64,000 nt of DNA from Palaemon carinicauda. Taxonomy: Eukaryota; Arthropoda; Malacostraca; Decapoda; Palaemonidae. The notes beneath the pieces are model-generated. The model did not search any database and was not told where the DNA came from. It saw only the letters and a program-made list of their open reading frames with translations. The stretch spans positions 81,512,571 through 81,576,570 of the forward strand of contig NC_090729.1 in assembly GCF_036898095.1 (NCBI RefSeq), in the 5' to 3' direction. Of this stretch, positions 47,991 to 58,131 are shown one piece after another. The translations under genes and the position numbers were made by a program. Numbering within the stretch: position 1 is the stretch's first letter; each line of letters opens with the position of its first letter.

Positions 47991-48288
47991 AAGATGTTCA
48001 TATATGCAGGCTAGATTCCTTCTATTGATACATTACCAATTGTTTTTATATTTTGTCTATGAAAATAAAAAGCTAAAATAATGTATCTGCACCTTCTTCA
48101 CCCTCAGAAGTACGAATAAAATTGTCCAGAGCCTTTTATTTTCCTAAAATAAAATCTTGTCAGTAGAATTTCTAAAAGAACAACCTGGTAATCTCAAGAA
48201 GTTTCCCTCTTGTTCCTACAGAAATATAAACTTTGAACCCTTATAATTGAAGTCGACAATTTCCCTGTAGGGAGCAGGAAGCCCTAAG
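47629..48288 (+). other. DIRS copy 4 3' region (partial)
   Basis: Non-coding sequence parallel to 30593-31330 of copy 2, with an expanded (TA)n. It ends in 'ttccctgtagggagcagg' just before the Maverick, equivalent to 31310 and (reverse) 8840. Confidence 0.65.
47912..47988. repeat. (TA)n microsatellite
   Basis: About 38 uninterrupted TA units in the DIRS copy 4 3' region, absent from the other copies. Confidence 0.95.
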
Positions 48289-48481
48289 AGTAGTAGGAAA
48301 TATTTCTCAGATACTCACTTTTTGGGGGGCCCTAGCCTCAGATATTCAGCTTGACTCATTTACTCAGTTTAGCACGTTTGCTAAGCTTGTCCCGTTTACT
48401 CAGTTCGTCTGATATGGGTCTGTCGGAGCGACTCAGTTTGGTGATTTAAATGTAAGGTTATGTTTACAACCCCCCCCCCCA

Positions 48482-48780
48482 AGGTTATGTTTACTAACAA
48501 ATCCCCCCAAAAGGTTATGTTTACTAACAAATCCCCCCAAAAGGTTATGTTTACTAACAAATCCCCCCAAAAGGTTATGTTTAGTAACAAATCCCCCCAA
48601 AAGGTTATGTTTACTAACAAATCCCCCTCAAAAGGTTATGTTTACTAACAAATCCCCCCAAAAGGTTATGTTTACTAACAAATCCCCCCAAAAGGTTATG
48701 TTTACTAACAAATCCCCCCAAAAGGTTATGTTTACTAACAAATCCCCCCAAAAGGTTATGTTTACTAACAAACCCCCCCT
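48482..48780 (+). repeat. 30-bp tandem array inside left TIR
   Basis: Ten units of ggttatgtttactaacaaat + ccccccaaaa, nearly identical (one TAG variant, one 31-base unit). The right TIR holds only about two diverged units (about 63785-63845), so the array expanded after insertion or was lost on the right. The frames reading through it on both strands are artefacts. Confidence 0.93.
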
Positions 48781-49233
48781 GCCCCCCTTTACACACTTTG
48801 ACACTCATTTACTCAGCTTGGCACGTTTGCTAAGCTTGCCCCGTTTACCCAGTTCGTCTGGTATGGGTCTGTCGGAGTGACATTAAAACGTAAGGTTATG
48901 TGTACTAACAACACCCCCCCCCTTCTTTCCCCCCTCCCCCCTGCGGGTTGAAAGGGGGCGTTTTCAGTGCGGGGTCGCCGAGTAAGTACCGGCACGCGTG
49001 GAGTTCTCTGTCTAGATGACCCATGCCCCTAGGCAGTGACATTGATCCTACCGACCACACAGTTTTTTTTTTTTTTATTATAAGTCATGCATTTGTATGC
49101 AGACGAGGCCCTCCTCCCCGCTGACCACATTCCTTTCAATTTAAGCCTATGGAAAAGTACCCTTCTCTCTGTCCATTAAATCCTAAGACACACTCTTGTG
49201 TGCCAACGTGATGCAATCGAGTTCATACGCCCC

Positions 49234-49235
<2 letters not shown>

Positions 49236-49306
<71 letters not shown>
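49236..49306 (+). repeat. (CT)n microsatellite in left TIR
   Basis: Over 30 CT units, mirrored by (GA)n at 63115-63168 in the right TIR. Confidence 0.95.
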
Positions 49307-49309
<3 letters not shown>

Positions 49310-49547
49310 CCATTAGTTTTAAGGCCTTTCGCTTACATTAACATATATGGGTAATAATCACTTACATTGACATATATGGGTAATAAAAAACGTATTACAA
49401 CTTAGTTTCTTTTATTAAACGAAGCATACATCCAAAATAATATTTCGTGAATAAAGGCATAGCATTTAGTGGGAAAAAAATCTGACCCTTAAAACATTCA
49501 TTTGAAACCCTAACATTTGCACGCTTAAAAGCGGTAGGAAAACTTTT

Positions 49548-50126
49548 TTAATTACGTTTCTTTAGCACTTGGCAAATCTTCATTGAAAATTCAGGTTTTG
49601 TATATTTCCAGATGTACATACACGGTCTTGAATTTAAATGTAGAAGATAGTATAATAACCCTGTTACGTCATTTTCCTTTAAGTCGGTGGTGGATAAATG
49701 CTCCCTGCTTGTCTTAAGGGCGGCACAGACTCCATTTAGACTTACGCTATGCGTATAATATAGGCAGAAGAATGCGCATAAAGCCGAATTGTAATTTTGC
49801 ACTCGCATATTATTTATGAAACACTTCATGGAAGAATACCTTCGTAGAAAATCAGTAAAGTATTCCGAATGATCTTCTGGCTGCATCCCCAATGGGTCAA
49901 ACAGTATAATGTTTTCTTCCGGACTTTTCTGTATTATAAATACAACCCAGTGCCCGATTTCACGATACGGATGTGATGGCAGAGTATTCACAATAAGTAT
50001 GATGGGCTTTGTCCTTATCAAAGGTATCTTGAAGTCGACCAAATGGTCACTGGGTACACACCCGTAAAAATGGGCTTCACGCCATAACCTTTTCTCCAGA
50101 GCATATTCAATGTCCAAAGTATTCAT
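49548..50126 (-). CDS. Adenain-like cysteine protease
   Basis: 192 residues, ATG to stop, intact. The order matches adenovirus-type/Ulp1-fold proteases of Mavericks: GHWVVFII (catalytic His, about residue 69), ILFDPLG (acidic residue, about 86) and YNSALCAFFCLYY (nucleophile Cys, about 130-140). Known members process virion precursor proteins in the particle, with a Gly-Gly preference in the adenovirus case. The stop lies directly at the inner edge of the left TIR. The Gly usually following the active Cys is Ala here. It is one of the few genes in this element without a break. Confidence 0.88.
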   Translation of the reverse strand: MNTLDIEYALEKRLWREAHFYGCVPSDHLVDFKIPLIRTKPIILIVNTLPSHPYREIGHWVVFIIQKSPEENIILFDPLGMQPEDHSEYFTDFLRRYSSMKCFINNMRVQNYNSALCAFFCLYYTHSVSLNGVCAALKTSREHLSTTDLKENDVTGLLYYLLHLNSRPCMYIWKYTKPEFSMKICQVLKKRN

Positions 50127-50460
50127 TTTTATATGCTACCTCCTCCACTACCTATTTTGTACTACTGCCATTTCAACTCTGTGCCTTGGAATATACCTAT
50201 TTTTGTTATTATTTACCTTAGGGCAATTCATAATAAAGTAAAGGATAATAGAAACATAACATTTCTTAGATTTTTATCAAGGAAACCATACATTTCAATT
50301 CATGGAATATATACATTACAAATAATGTTTATTTATTTAACAGTAACGAAATCGTTATCAATTTCGGGACCAAATTTTGATTGCGGATTTTACCCCTTTT
50401 CTTAAAGGGTGTGTCTAATGTTGAGCGTACACTGTCGCGGTTTTTCCCGAGTTTTCTGGA
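50127..50460. other. Intergenic stretch inside Maverick
   Basis: About 330 AT-rich bases between the protease start and the stop of the next minus-strand gene. It would hold the protease promoter. I see no further motif. Confidence 0.5.
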
Positions 50461-51304
50461 CTATATTTTTTCACTCTCGATTTCTTCGAGCTCACAAGCG
50501 AGGGCAACCCCCTGGGAATCTTTGGGAGTTAACCTTCCATCCACCGTCGACCCTCCGGGGTGGGTGATGAGCGAGTCGGAGAGGTAAGCTTCATCTGCGG
50601 CTGTTGTAGGGATATGGATGAGCCCCGCCAATGGGTTGACGTCTTCTTTTTCGCGACACATCTCTACCATTTGTTTCTCCACCCTTTCGAATCCAGCCAC
50701 CATTTCCGCAACTACCCGCAGAGCCTTCCTTATGTCGTATTGGAAGTTTATTCCCTGCATTAGCAGGGGGAACGTTTCGGGCTGGGGCCCACCCCCTGCT
50801 TTCATCAGTTCGCTCACCAACTGCCGATTCTTCCTCACTATGACTTCCTCCGTCTTCCAAAGGTAATCGCGAAGTTTACAACGGAAGTCTGCGTAATATT
50901 ACTGCGTATTACAGATTTCACCTTCATCTAAGAGGGGGACCTCCCAAGCTGTAAGGAAGAAACACTTTGATAATTATTGCATCCAAAATAATTAATGCCA
51001 CACACACACACACACGCACAACCAAAATAATTATTTCCACACACACACACACACATCCAGAATAATTATTTCCACACACACACATACACACACACACACA
51101 ACCAAAATAATTATTTCCACACACACACTCACACACATGCAAAATGATTATTTCCACACACTACGTTTTATTTCACCAAAATTATTTGCTCCTCTATAAG
51201 TATTATATTAACTTCAGTTTTATCAAAAATACAAGGACATACTTACTCTCAGAAAGTTTGGGCAATTCCTCCCCGAAGAGGTGTGCGTCATTGTAGCGTG
51301 ACAT
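50461..51304 (-). pseudogene. Spliced conserved-looking Maverick gene, unknown function
   Basis: I do not recognise the product. A TATA-like box is followed by ATG at 51304, 19 codons (MSRYNDAHLFGEELPKLSE) and a GTAAGT donor (51246-51241). A 298-base intron rich in CA repeats ends in a good acceptor (tttcttccttacag, 50949). Exon 2 (50948-50461) continues in the matching phase and stays open to the stop except for one TAA at 50899-50901. The exon 2 product is about 160 residues, mostly helical-looking, with KLRDYLWKTEEVIV, GGGPQPETFPLLMQG and LSDSLITHPGG. The TAA lies between two copies of tacgcag, so a small duplication may have created it. Intron and phase are inferred from sequence only. 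Confidence 0.6.
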
Positions 51305-51352
51305 TGTTTATCTCCTACTTCGTTATGACTCGAAATAAGCCTCAGAGGAGGG

Positions 51353-51360
51353 TATATATA
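51353..51360 (-). promoter_or_regulatory. TATA-like box for the spliced minus-strand gene
   Basis: TATATATA about 50 bases upstream of the ATG at 51304, in the intergenic space between divergent transcription units. Symmetric sequence, so it could serve either direction; its distance fits the minus gene better. Confidence 0.4.
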
Positions 51361-51509
51361 CAGTAACTACTGCGTCAAACACGCGCATGCACACACACCT
51401 AGGCCTAACTTAGGCCACGCCTCCCGTTGACAAAACGATTTGGAACACCGAGCGAGTAGGCCGTAATTCAACACACGCTCTCCTACAAACTGGCCCATCC
51501 CCCAGCAAC

Positions 51510-51753
51510 ATGGAAAATATGCGAGGAGGTAAATATAAATCCACAGTGAAATTTCAGTCTGTTTATATTGGAGATTATTTGTTCATGAAAGTGACCGCGA
51601 TTGTGCTATGAAATTTCAGTCTGTTTACGACATAGAATATTACATTGTAATACGCGTCTGTGTTCGCATTACTTTTCAGGTGGGAAGGATCAGAAAAGGA
51701 AACACGATGATAGTGAAACACACCCTCCGCTTAAAAAAAGAAAGGCCAACTAG
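51510..51753 (+). CDS. Small basic two-exon ORF, possibly the polymerase gene's first exons
   Basis: ATG at 51510, a GT donor after 51528, an acceptor (acttttcag) at 51679, then a second exon to TAG at 51751. The joined frame is about 30 codons. It is strongly basic, with KRKH and PPLKKRK, resembling a nuclear localisation signal. A further strong donor (GTAAGTATT, 51757) follows immediately, and an acceptor (ttattgcag) lies at 52007, so it may be the spliced 5' end of the polymerase gene with the TAG as a later break. Alternatively it is a separate small protein. Confidence 0.4.
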
Positions 51754-52007
51754 CCAGTAAGTATTACTTAATAAAAACAATGTACTATGAGGTGTTAATA
51801 TCTTTCTATTTGAACGTAGAAAGGATTTTTAATTTGACTTTAGAATTTAAAGTAAATTAAAAACTTATTTTCTCTTATTGCTAACCAGACATTAATATAC
51901 ACAACATGATATGAGGTGTTAATACCTTTCGATTTGGATGTAGAAAGGATCTTTAATTCGACTTTAGAACTTCAAGTAAATTAAAAATCGTATTATCTCT
52001 TATTGCA
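51754..52007 (+). other. Probable intron with internal duplication
   Basis: Lies between a GTAAGT donor and a ttattgcag acceptor. It carries a ~120-bp direct repeat ('atgaggtgttaatac/tatc' at about 51786 and 51910, followed by 'gtagaaaggat'). Confidence 0.45.
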
Positions 52008-55000
52008 GTGCTATCAACCAGACACAAATTACACGAAGAACCCCCACCTCAGGGGATTGCTTCAACATCCACTGCATACTTTCCCCCAGATTCGGACTAC
52101 CCGGGGATGAGCACCCCTCTAAGAAAGTCACAAATTACTCGAAGAACTCCCGCCTCACAGGATTGCTTCGACATCCACCGCAATCAACCCCCCAGATTTA
52201 CCTACAGTAACAGCAGGAATGATGCCCACTTCAGGACGGATGTTGAAGTTCGTTAGAAGAAAAACAGCCTTCGACAAGATGTACGTACAAGAGGAATACA
52301 CACTTCCCTTGGTGAGCGATCCACTATTATTCTTTACCTTTCATAGTAATGATATACGGGCTCTTTAGAACGGTATTTTGAAGATAGAAATTTTTCTGCT
52401 AAGATCGCTGGTCTTTTGACCTCAATCATGAAGAAACACACTTTCTTAGTGAAGGAACAAACGGAAAATACGCTTATGGAGCTGTGGTTCCCGGCCACGG
52501 TTATCAATGCTAGTGAAATTGACGGCCTCCTGAATGAATGGGAGGATGCAGTAAATTCTAAGTTCCCTCGAATAGTCAGTGAATTAATGGGGAGCGGGTG
52601 GGTAGTGGAAGGCATTGACAACTTCAAACTTTTTTACCACCGCCAGGCGGTAATGGCCGGGTTGGGCGCTCCCCTTTACCCTAAAAATGATGTTCGTGGT
52701 GGGGTTTTCGTCTTTATTCCCTCGGGAATTGGGAATTCCTGTTTTATTTAGTCTCTGGTTTCCTATAGGATGTCTAAACAAACCCTAAATCCTCGTTGGG
52801 CGAATATAGCTCGATCTGTAAATAGCATACGCCGTTGCATGCAATATGTTAACTTCGACAAGGTTGCCATGCCTATTCAGTGGGAGGACATTTCACGCCT
52901 CGAGTTAATGAATCAACTCGCTATTTACATATATGAAATGGAAAGAGGGGGGGGGGGGAGATGGGAGGTATATCATTCAGTTGGCAAGGCGTGGAACTAA
53001 AAAATTCCCAACTGTTGTGCCCCTCCTACTAATGGGTGGTGACCATAATTGTCTCATTAAAGATTTTCACCGTTTTGTGAAAAATTTTGCTAGGCCAAAT
53101 CCTTCCAATCCCCTTTATTTCTGCCATAACTGCCTATCACAGCATGCGACAACAGACCGGCAAAAACGGCATGAAGCTACCTGCGGCCTGTCAGCGGCGC
53201 TGAATTTTCCCTCTCGTGGCAGCACAGTAAGATTTAGAAACCCCATAAGACGCAAAAGTTTTCTTATATTTGCGTCTTTGACTTAGAATTAGCTTTAAAG
53301 AAATCTCCCAGGGCTTATGGTGTGGAGACCATACATGAATCAATAGCTTATTGCTATATCATTATCGACGGCGAAGGAAAAAGAGACGCCTCCAGTCATT
53401 ATTGCGGGAATGATTGCGTCGATAACTTTCTGTCAGACCTTAGTGATTATTGGGCGGCGATAAGATCACAGTGGAAAACATTCCCCATTGATATGTCGGC
53501 CGAGGATGAAAGAACTTTCCAATAGCAGACTGTATGCCTGCTGTGTAAGACGTCATTCAAACACGACCGTGACAAGCACAGACACCATGACCACGCCAAA
53601 CTCAAGAATAACTTTATTGGAGCTTACTGCGCGCGTTGTAATTTACTGTGTCGCGAATTTAAAACTCGACTCCCCGTTTTCGCGCACAATTCTAGTTACG
53701 ATCTGGGTCTTATCCTTAAGGAATTGAAAACTAAAGTCGATATTACAATCATGACGAAGCAAGGGCTTAAAATTCAGCGAATGACCGTCGATAATTTAGT
53801 TTTCCTCGACTCTTTAGCCATTTTAGGATCTTCTTTGGATAGTTTAGCCTCCGAATATTTTAAGGATGGAAGGAAGGCTGCCTTAACAGAGGACATGTTA
53901 AGCAAAATTAGAGATGACAAACTGCGGGGTGAAGTCATTCAAGGCAAATTACCTTTCTGCTCTGACTATATAGACAGTCTTACAAAACTCAAGGAAACGC
54001 ATTTGCCCCACAAATCGGCATTTTACAACAAGCTAAAGGAGTGCGATATATCACAGAAGGAATATAAACGGGCTCAGCGTGTTTGGGATATAAGCAAATG
54101 TAAAACGCTGAAAGATTTTCTTCTCCTTTACCTCATTGTAGACACAGCTTTATTGGGGGATATTCTCATTTGGTGGCGCTTCATACTTTATGATAAGTAC
54201 GGTCTTGATTTACCACACTATGTTTCATTTCCATCCTATTCCTTTGACAGCTTCCTTAAGATGAGCAAGATTAAGTTGAATCACGTCTATGATGAGGAAT
54301 TGTATAATCTAATCAGGCATAATGTTATGGGTGTTTCACTTCTGTGGTTCGTCAATCATTAACTGCCAACAACCGTGAAATAAATCCATTATTTAATTCT
54401 GATCTCCACCAAAGTTCTTACATCCTTTATTTAGACTTCAACTCCCAGTATGCAACAGTTATGACTAAGAACCTTCCCACTGGTGGAATTCGTAAACTTT
54501 CCGATGAAGAAAAGGATCTGTTTTTAGGAAGGGGTATTGAAAATGCTAATACAAACGGGGATAAAGGACACTGGCTCCTCGTCACTGCTAAAGCACCTTC
54601 AGAAGAAGTTGCTAGAGCCACTGATGAACTGCCGTTATGCTTATCCCACGAGGAAGTTGCTTTTAGAAATCTATCACCCTACTGTAAAAGAGTACTATAA
54701 CACGAAGGTGGACACATGACTGTAAAGTGTAAAAAGCTTATGGCCACCCATCAGAGTAAAAAAGAATATCTTATTTCCCTCCCTCTTTTACAGTTGTATA
54801 TGGACTTAGGCCTAGAATTAGAGCTTGTGGATTCAGTCTATGAATTCGGCCAAAGTGCTTACATGAAGGATTTTATTAAAATTAACATCGAAGCGAGGAG
54901 CGCAGCAACCTCATCTACAGAAAAAAAAAGCCTTCAAAGCCATGAGTAACTGTGTCTTTGGGAAAACTTTACTCAACCCTTTGAAATACGCTGAAAAAGT

Positions 55001-55733
55001 AAAGTTGTTACTAAAGCAGCCACCTACCTAAAGGAAGCCCGGAATCCGAGACTAAAATCAACCATCCATTTGTCAGGTCGTCATCAATATGCCTAATTAC
55101 ATAGGTTTTGCCATTCTAGAATCGGCCAAGTTTGACTTTTACTACTTCTTTTATAAGGTTCGCAAGAATAATTATGGAGATAAAGTCAAACTCCTTTACA
55201 CCGATACAGATAGTTTCATTTTTGCTCTGGAAGTTGACGATCTTAATTCGGAGTTAGCGCAATAACCCTTGAAATCATATATGGATTTTTCCAACTTTGA
55301 TGTTGATCACCCACTTTTTATTAATGAGAGAAAAGAGGAGCTGGGGCTTTTAAAATCAGAAACGGGGAGTAATCTTATAACCGAAGTGAAAGCGTTGAAA
55401 CCTAAAATGTATTCCATGCTAGTTCAGAAACAGGGTCACATTAATCGTGCGAAAGGCATACCAGGTCACATGCATGCTTCTATAAACCACGAACAGTATT
55501 CCCAAATCTTGGAAGATCATCGCGTCAACTATCTCACTGTACGGACAATTAGAAATGTGAGAGGACAAATGAGTACCACTAAAGTAAAAAAGAAGTGTCT
55601 CTCAGCTTTTGATTTGAAGAGATACCATATAAGCCCATACAATTCTTACGCATATGGGAATCCCGATATTGAAGTGGGAGATGAGGAAGTTGTGAGTGAA
55701 GTTCGAATCAACAACCCCCTCCCAAATTACTGA
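52008..55733 (+). pseudogene. polB: Protein-primed family B DNA polymerase (many breaks)
   Basis: Replicative polymerase of Mavericks. Order seen: N-terminal region (52416-53000), a Cys/His region (CLLCKTSFKHD, YCARCN; about 53530-53640), a 3'-5' exonuclease part with AHNSSYDLGLILKEL (about 53680), polymerase motif A YLDFNSQYATVM (about 54430), motif B KAFKAMSNCVFGK (about 54930) and motif C LYTDTDSFIF (about 55197), then a C-terminal part (55269-55733). Breaks: TAG 52749, a frame change at the G-run 52946-52958, frame change near 53268, TAG 53523, TAA near 54360 with frame change, TAA 54698, frame change at the A-run 54919-54928, further breaks 55000-55265. Catalytic Asp residues are kept, but no functional protein can be made from this copy. 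Confidence 0.9.
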
Positions 55734-56018
55734 ATCCACCTTCAGAACCAATCCCTCATGTTTCTGAAAATTTATGGAAAAACAGAGAAAAAAAGTTACA
55801 GTCTATTTTCCACCCACCGATAATGGAATGACAGAAAACGGGGAGGAGTGAATACAAAACTTTACTGTGAATAATTACAGTGTTTAGCTTTCCCCATATA
55901 TTGTTTTGCTAGAGAAAATAAAAGGTTGGCACTTTCCATTAAAGGTTTTATTTATTCTTTGGTACTTATATGACCACACTTTTATAATACCATTCAGTCA
56001 GCTAGAGGTTTAGTTAAA

Positions 56019-56603
56019 ATGTACAAGAGCTTTAAAGCTACAGATTTGGACCTTTTTAGAAAGCCAGCACGTATCATTGCGTCTGGTTTCTCCAACTCGG
56101 GTAAAACCTACCTTATAGAAAAATTAATAGTAAAATATGGAAGTAAGTTTACGCACATTATTAAGTGCGGCGTGGATCAACATACTTTGAAATCGCATCC
56201 AGTAATAGGACCAAAACTCTCTCTCTTTGCAAGTATCGTAGACCCCATGAGTGAGATAGATACGGAAGCTGGCCCGTATTCTATTTTATATATCCTCGAT
56301 GATATTTTTCTCGAAGCTGTACAGGACAAAATTGTTGTGGATATCATTACTAAAGGACGTCATAAAAATATCTCTGCTATATTTATTATGCAAAATATGT
56401 TTTACAAATATGCCAGAAATATAAGTATAAATGCCTCCCATATGCTATTGCTGAGAACGAGGGATATATCGCAAGTCGAGTTATTAGGAAGGCAAATATT
56501 TGGTTCCCCTTTATCAAAGAAATTTGTGAATGTTTATAAAAAGGCTGTTATGACTAAACCTTTTTTCCCATTTGCTGGTCTATTTAAGTTTAAATACTCC
56601 TAG
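56019..56603 (+). CDS. FtsK/HerA (A32-like) packaging ATPase
   Basis: 194 residues, open. Walker A is GFSNSGKTYL (about residues 29-38). Walker B is YILDDIFLEA (about 91-100). FIMQNMFYKYARN and LLLRTRDISQV follow (sensor region). Members of this family pump DNA into the virion. The frame continues after TAG (56601) with about 20 more plausible codons to VPG before the integrase start, so the TAG may be a slight C-terminal truncation. A TATA-like ttttataat lies about 35 bases upstream of the ATG. Confidence 0.88.
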   Translation: MYKSFKATDLDLFRKPARIIASGFSNSGKTYLIEKLIVKYGSKFTHIIKCGVDQHTLKSHPVIGPKLSLFASIVDPMSEIDTEAGPYSILYILDDIFLEAVQDKIVVDIITKGRHKNISAIFIMQNMFYKYARNISINASHMLLLRTRDISQVELLGRQIFGSPLSKKFVNVYKKAVMTKPFFPFAGLFKFKYS

Positions 56604-56663
56604 CAATCTCCAGTTGAGGACAAATATAGCGAGGAGTTCCTCGTGCCAGGTTGTTTTTGGAGA

Positions 56664-57796
56664 ATGGGAGACATAAAGAGGAAGATTTTAGAAACGGTAT
56701 ATGAAAACTATTCCCACCCATCAAGTTTGGAGGGTATTAATTCCATTTACAGAACCGCCAGAGCTTTAGACGCGCGAATTACCATAAATAACGTAAAAGA
56801 CTATTTGACCACGAAAGATGCCCATACTCTCCATACGCTTACGAGAAAAAAATTCCCCAGACGTCAAATGGTGGCTCCAGCTCCAAAAGTTATCATCAGC
56901 TGCGATCTTGTCGATATGCGACGTTTATCTAAATTCAACAAAGGCTTAAACTACCTTCTGATTTGCATAGATATTCTCTCCCGTTACTTCAAGGTCGTTC
57001 TTCTTAGAAACAAGAAGGCGCAGACTATGTTAATAGGCCTAAAAGCAATCCTTTCTCTACCTCAATTTCAGGGTGTTAGTCGGCTCCTTATCGATAGGGG
57101 GTCGGAATTTTATAACAAACTTACGATCAAGTATTTAAAGAAGAACATATAAAACTCTACAGCGTTTCCTCGTATGAAATCAAAGCCGCCATTGCAGAAC
57201 GTGTTATACGTACTCTAAAGCAAAAGATATATAAACATTTAACTCTGAGAAATACTCTTGCGTATCTTGATATCCTCCCTGAACTCGTAAAAAGCTATAA
57301 TAGGTCCCCACACAGAGGGTTGGGAGGGGGAGTGTCCCCCCTCGAAGATCATGGATATACAAACCCGGAAATCATTAAGCGACAATTTCGGTGTATGTAT
57401 AAATCAAGCATCTTTACTTCGAAACACAATAGTAAGGCGTTAGCAGTAGGACAGACAGTGCGCATTGCAAGTGGGCTCCGTCGGTCGGTATTCCACCGTG
57501 GATATAAAATTCAAAATACATTAGAAATACTCAAAATTCGGAGCGTGGACCGGAGACAGACTCCTTTGACTTATTATCTGGAGGATCTCGCTGGTGAAAA
57601 TATTAAGGGTATTTTTTATAAATCGGAACTAATACCCACAGCCATAGCCATACCAGAAACTTTCCCTATTGATATTATCAAAAAGAAAGTTACGAAGGGT
57701 AAAGTCCAGTATCTCGTGTCGTGGGGGGGTTACCCTCCGAGTTTTAACTCGTGGGTAGATAGTAAAGATGTTGAAAGGCTGTTGGGGGAAACGTAG
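56664..57796 (+). pseudogene. Retroviral-type integrase with chromodomain, one frameshift
   Basis: Start chosen at the ATG of MGDIKRKILE, in frame with the end of the ATPase ORF. The N-terminal region ends near THLTRKKFPR-type sequence. DDE core: CDLVDM (first Asp, about 56913), LLIDRGSEF (second Asp, about 57090), then a one-base shift near 57140. In the next frame IAERVIRTLK supplies the Glu (about 57195) and the rest reads to 57796. The C-terminal chromodomain-like part (VQYLVSWGGYPPSFNSWV, about 57709-57760) is usual in Maverick integrases and may direct insertion. Single break; otherwise complete. Confidence 0.9.
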
Positions 57797-57798
57797 AA

Positions 57799-58131
57799 AT
57801 GAAATCGCACATACACAAGCATGGGGATTTTCTTCTCTTCTTAAATAACCTCTCCCAGAAAAAGAGGGCTAAATTAATTCCTTTGCTACAGAGAACGCAT
57901 CTCGACTGTTTATCAGAGATCTTCGCTAACTTTTTTAAGGAAAATCTAAGTCGTGATAGTAAAGCAATAGGAAAGGTAAAAAAATATAGGGGCGAAATAA
58001 GGACGGTAGCTCGGAAAAAGACACCGCTTAAAAGGAAAAGAAAAATCTTATCATCGCAGAGAGGAGGCGCCATACTTTCAGTCCATCTTCCTCTCGCGGC
58101 GAGCCTAATTTGGGGTTTATTAGGGAAATGA
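57799..58131 (+). CDS. Small basic Maverick protein, possible protease substrate
   Basis: 110 residues. It starts two bases after the integrase stop. A helical N-terminal half (FLLFLNNLSQKKRAKLIPL) precedes a Lys/Arg-rich stretch (ARKKTPLKRKRKILSS) and then RGGAILS followed by a hydrophobic C-terminus (LPLAASLIWGLLG). Small ORFs of this design occur in arthropod Mavericks next to the integrase; function unknown. The Gly-Gly before a hydrophobic tail would fit cleavage by the element's own adenain-like protease. The stop overlaps the next ATG (ATGA, 58128-58131). Confidence 0.65.
   Translation: MKSHIHKHGDFLLFLNNLSQKKRAKLIPLLQRTHLDCLSEIFANFFKENLSRDSKAIGKVKKYRGEIRTVARKKTPLKRKRKILSSQRGGAILSVHLPLAASLIWGLLGK

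Larger units (their letters stand above)
41085..48288 (+). mobile_element. DIRS1-like retrotransposon copy 4 (5'-truncated, split by Maverick)
   Basis: Starts inside the leader at 'ttatttagttag' (equivalent to about 23950 in copy 2), so the 5' terminus and about 0.6 kb are missing. The coding part is the best preserved of the four: ORF1 526 codons open, RT with one stop, recombinase with one stop. The 3' region is interrupted at 48288 by the Maverick; the remainder should lie beyond the right edge of the window. Confidence 0.88.
48289..49547 (+). repeat. Maverick left terminal inverted repeat
   Basis: About 1.26 kb, the inverted counterpart of 62890-64000. It contains two copies of a segment with 'cagttcgtctg' and 'tatgggtctgtcgg' (about 48400 and 48850), a 30-bp tandem array, a T-run (49063-49076) and (CT)n at 49236-49306. 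The inner edge 'gcggtaggaaaactttt' abuts the protease stop codon. Confidence 0.92.

Noticed and set aside
48396..48880. ORFs with repeated MFTNKSPQK- or GGFVSKHNLL-like peptides
   Set aside because: Products of the 30-bp array, open on both strands because the period is a multiple of three.
50924..51157. Minus-strand ORF with repeated CVCVC-type peptide
   Set aside because: Translation of the CA-repeat intron.
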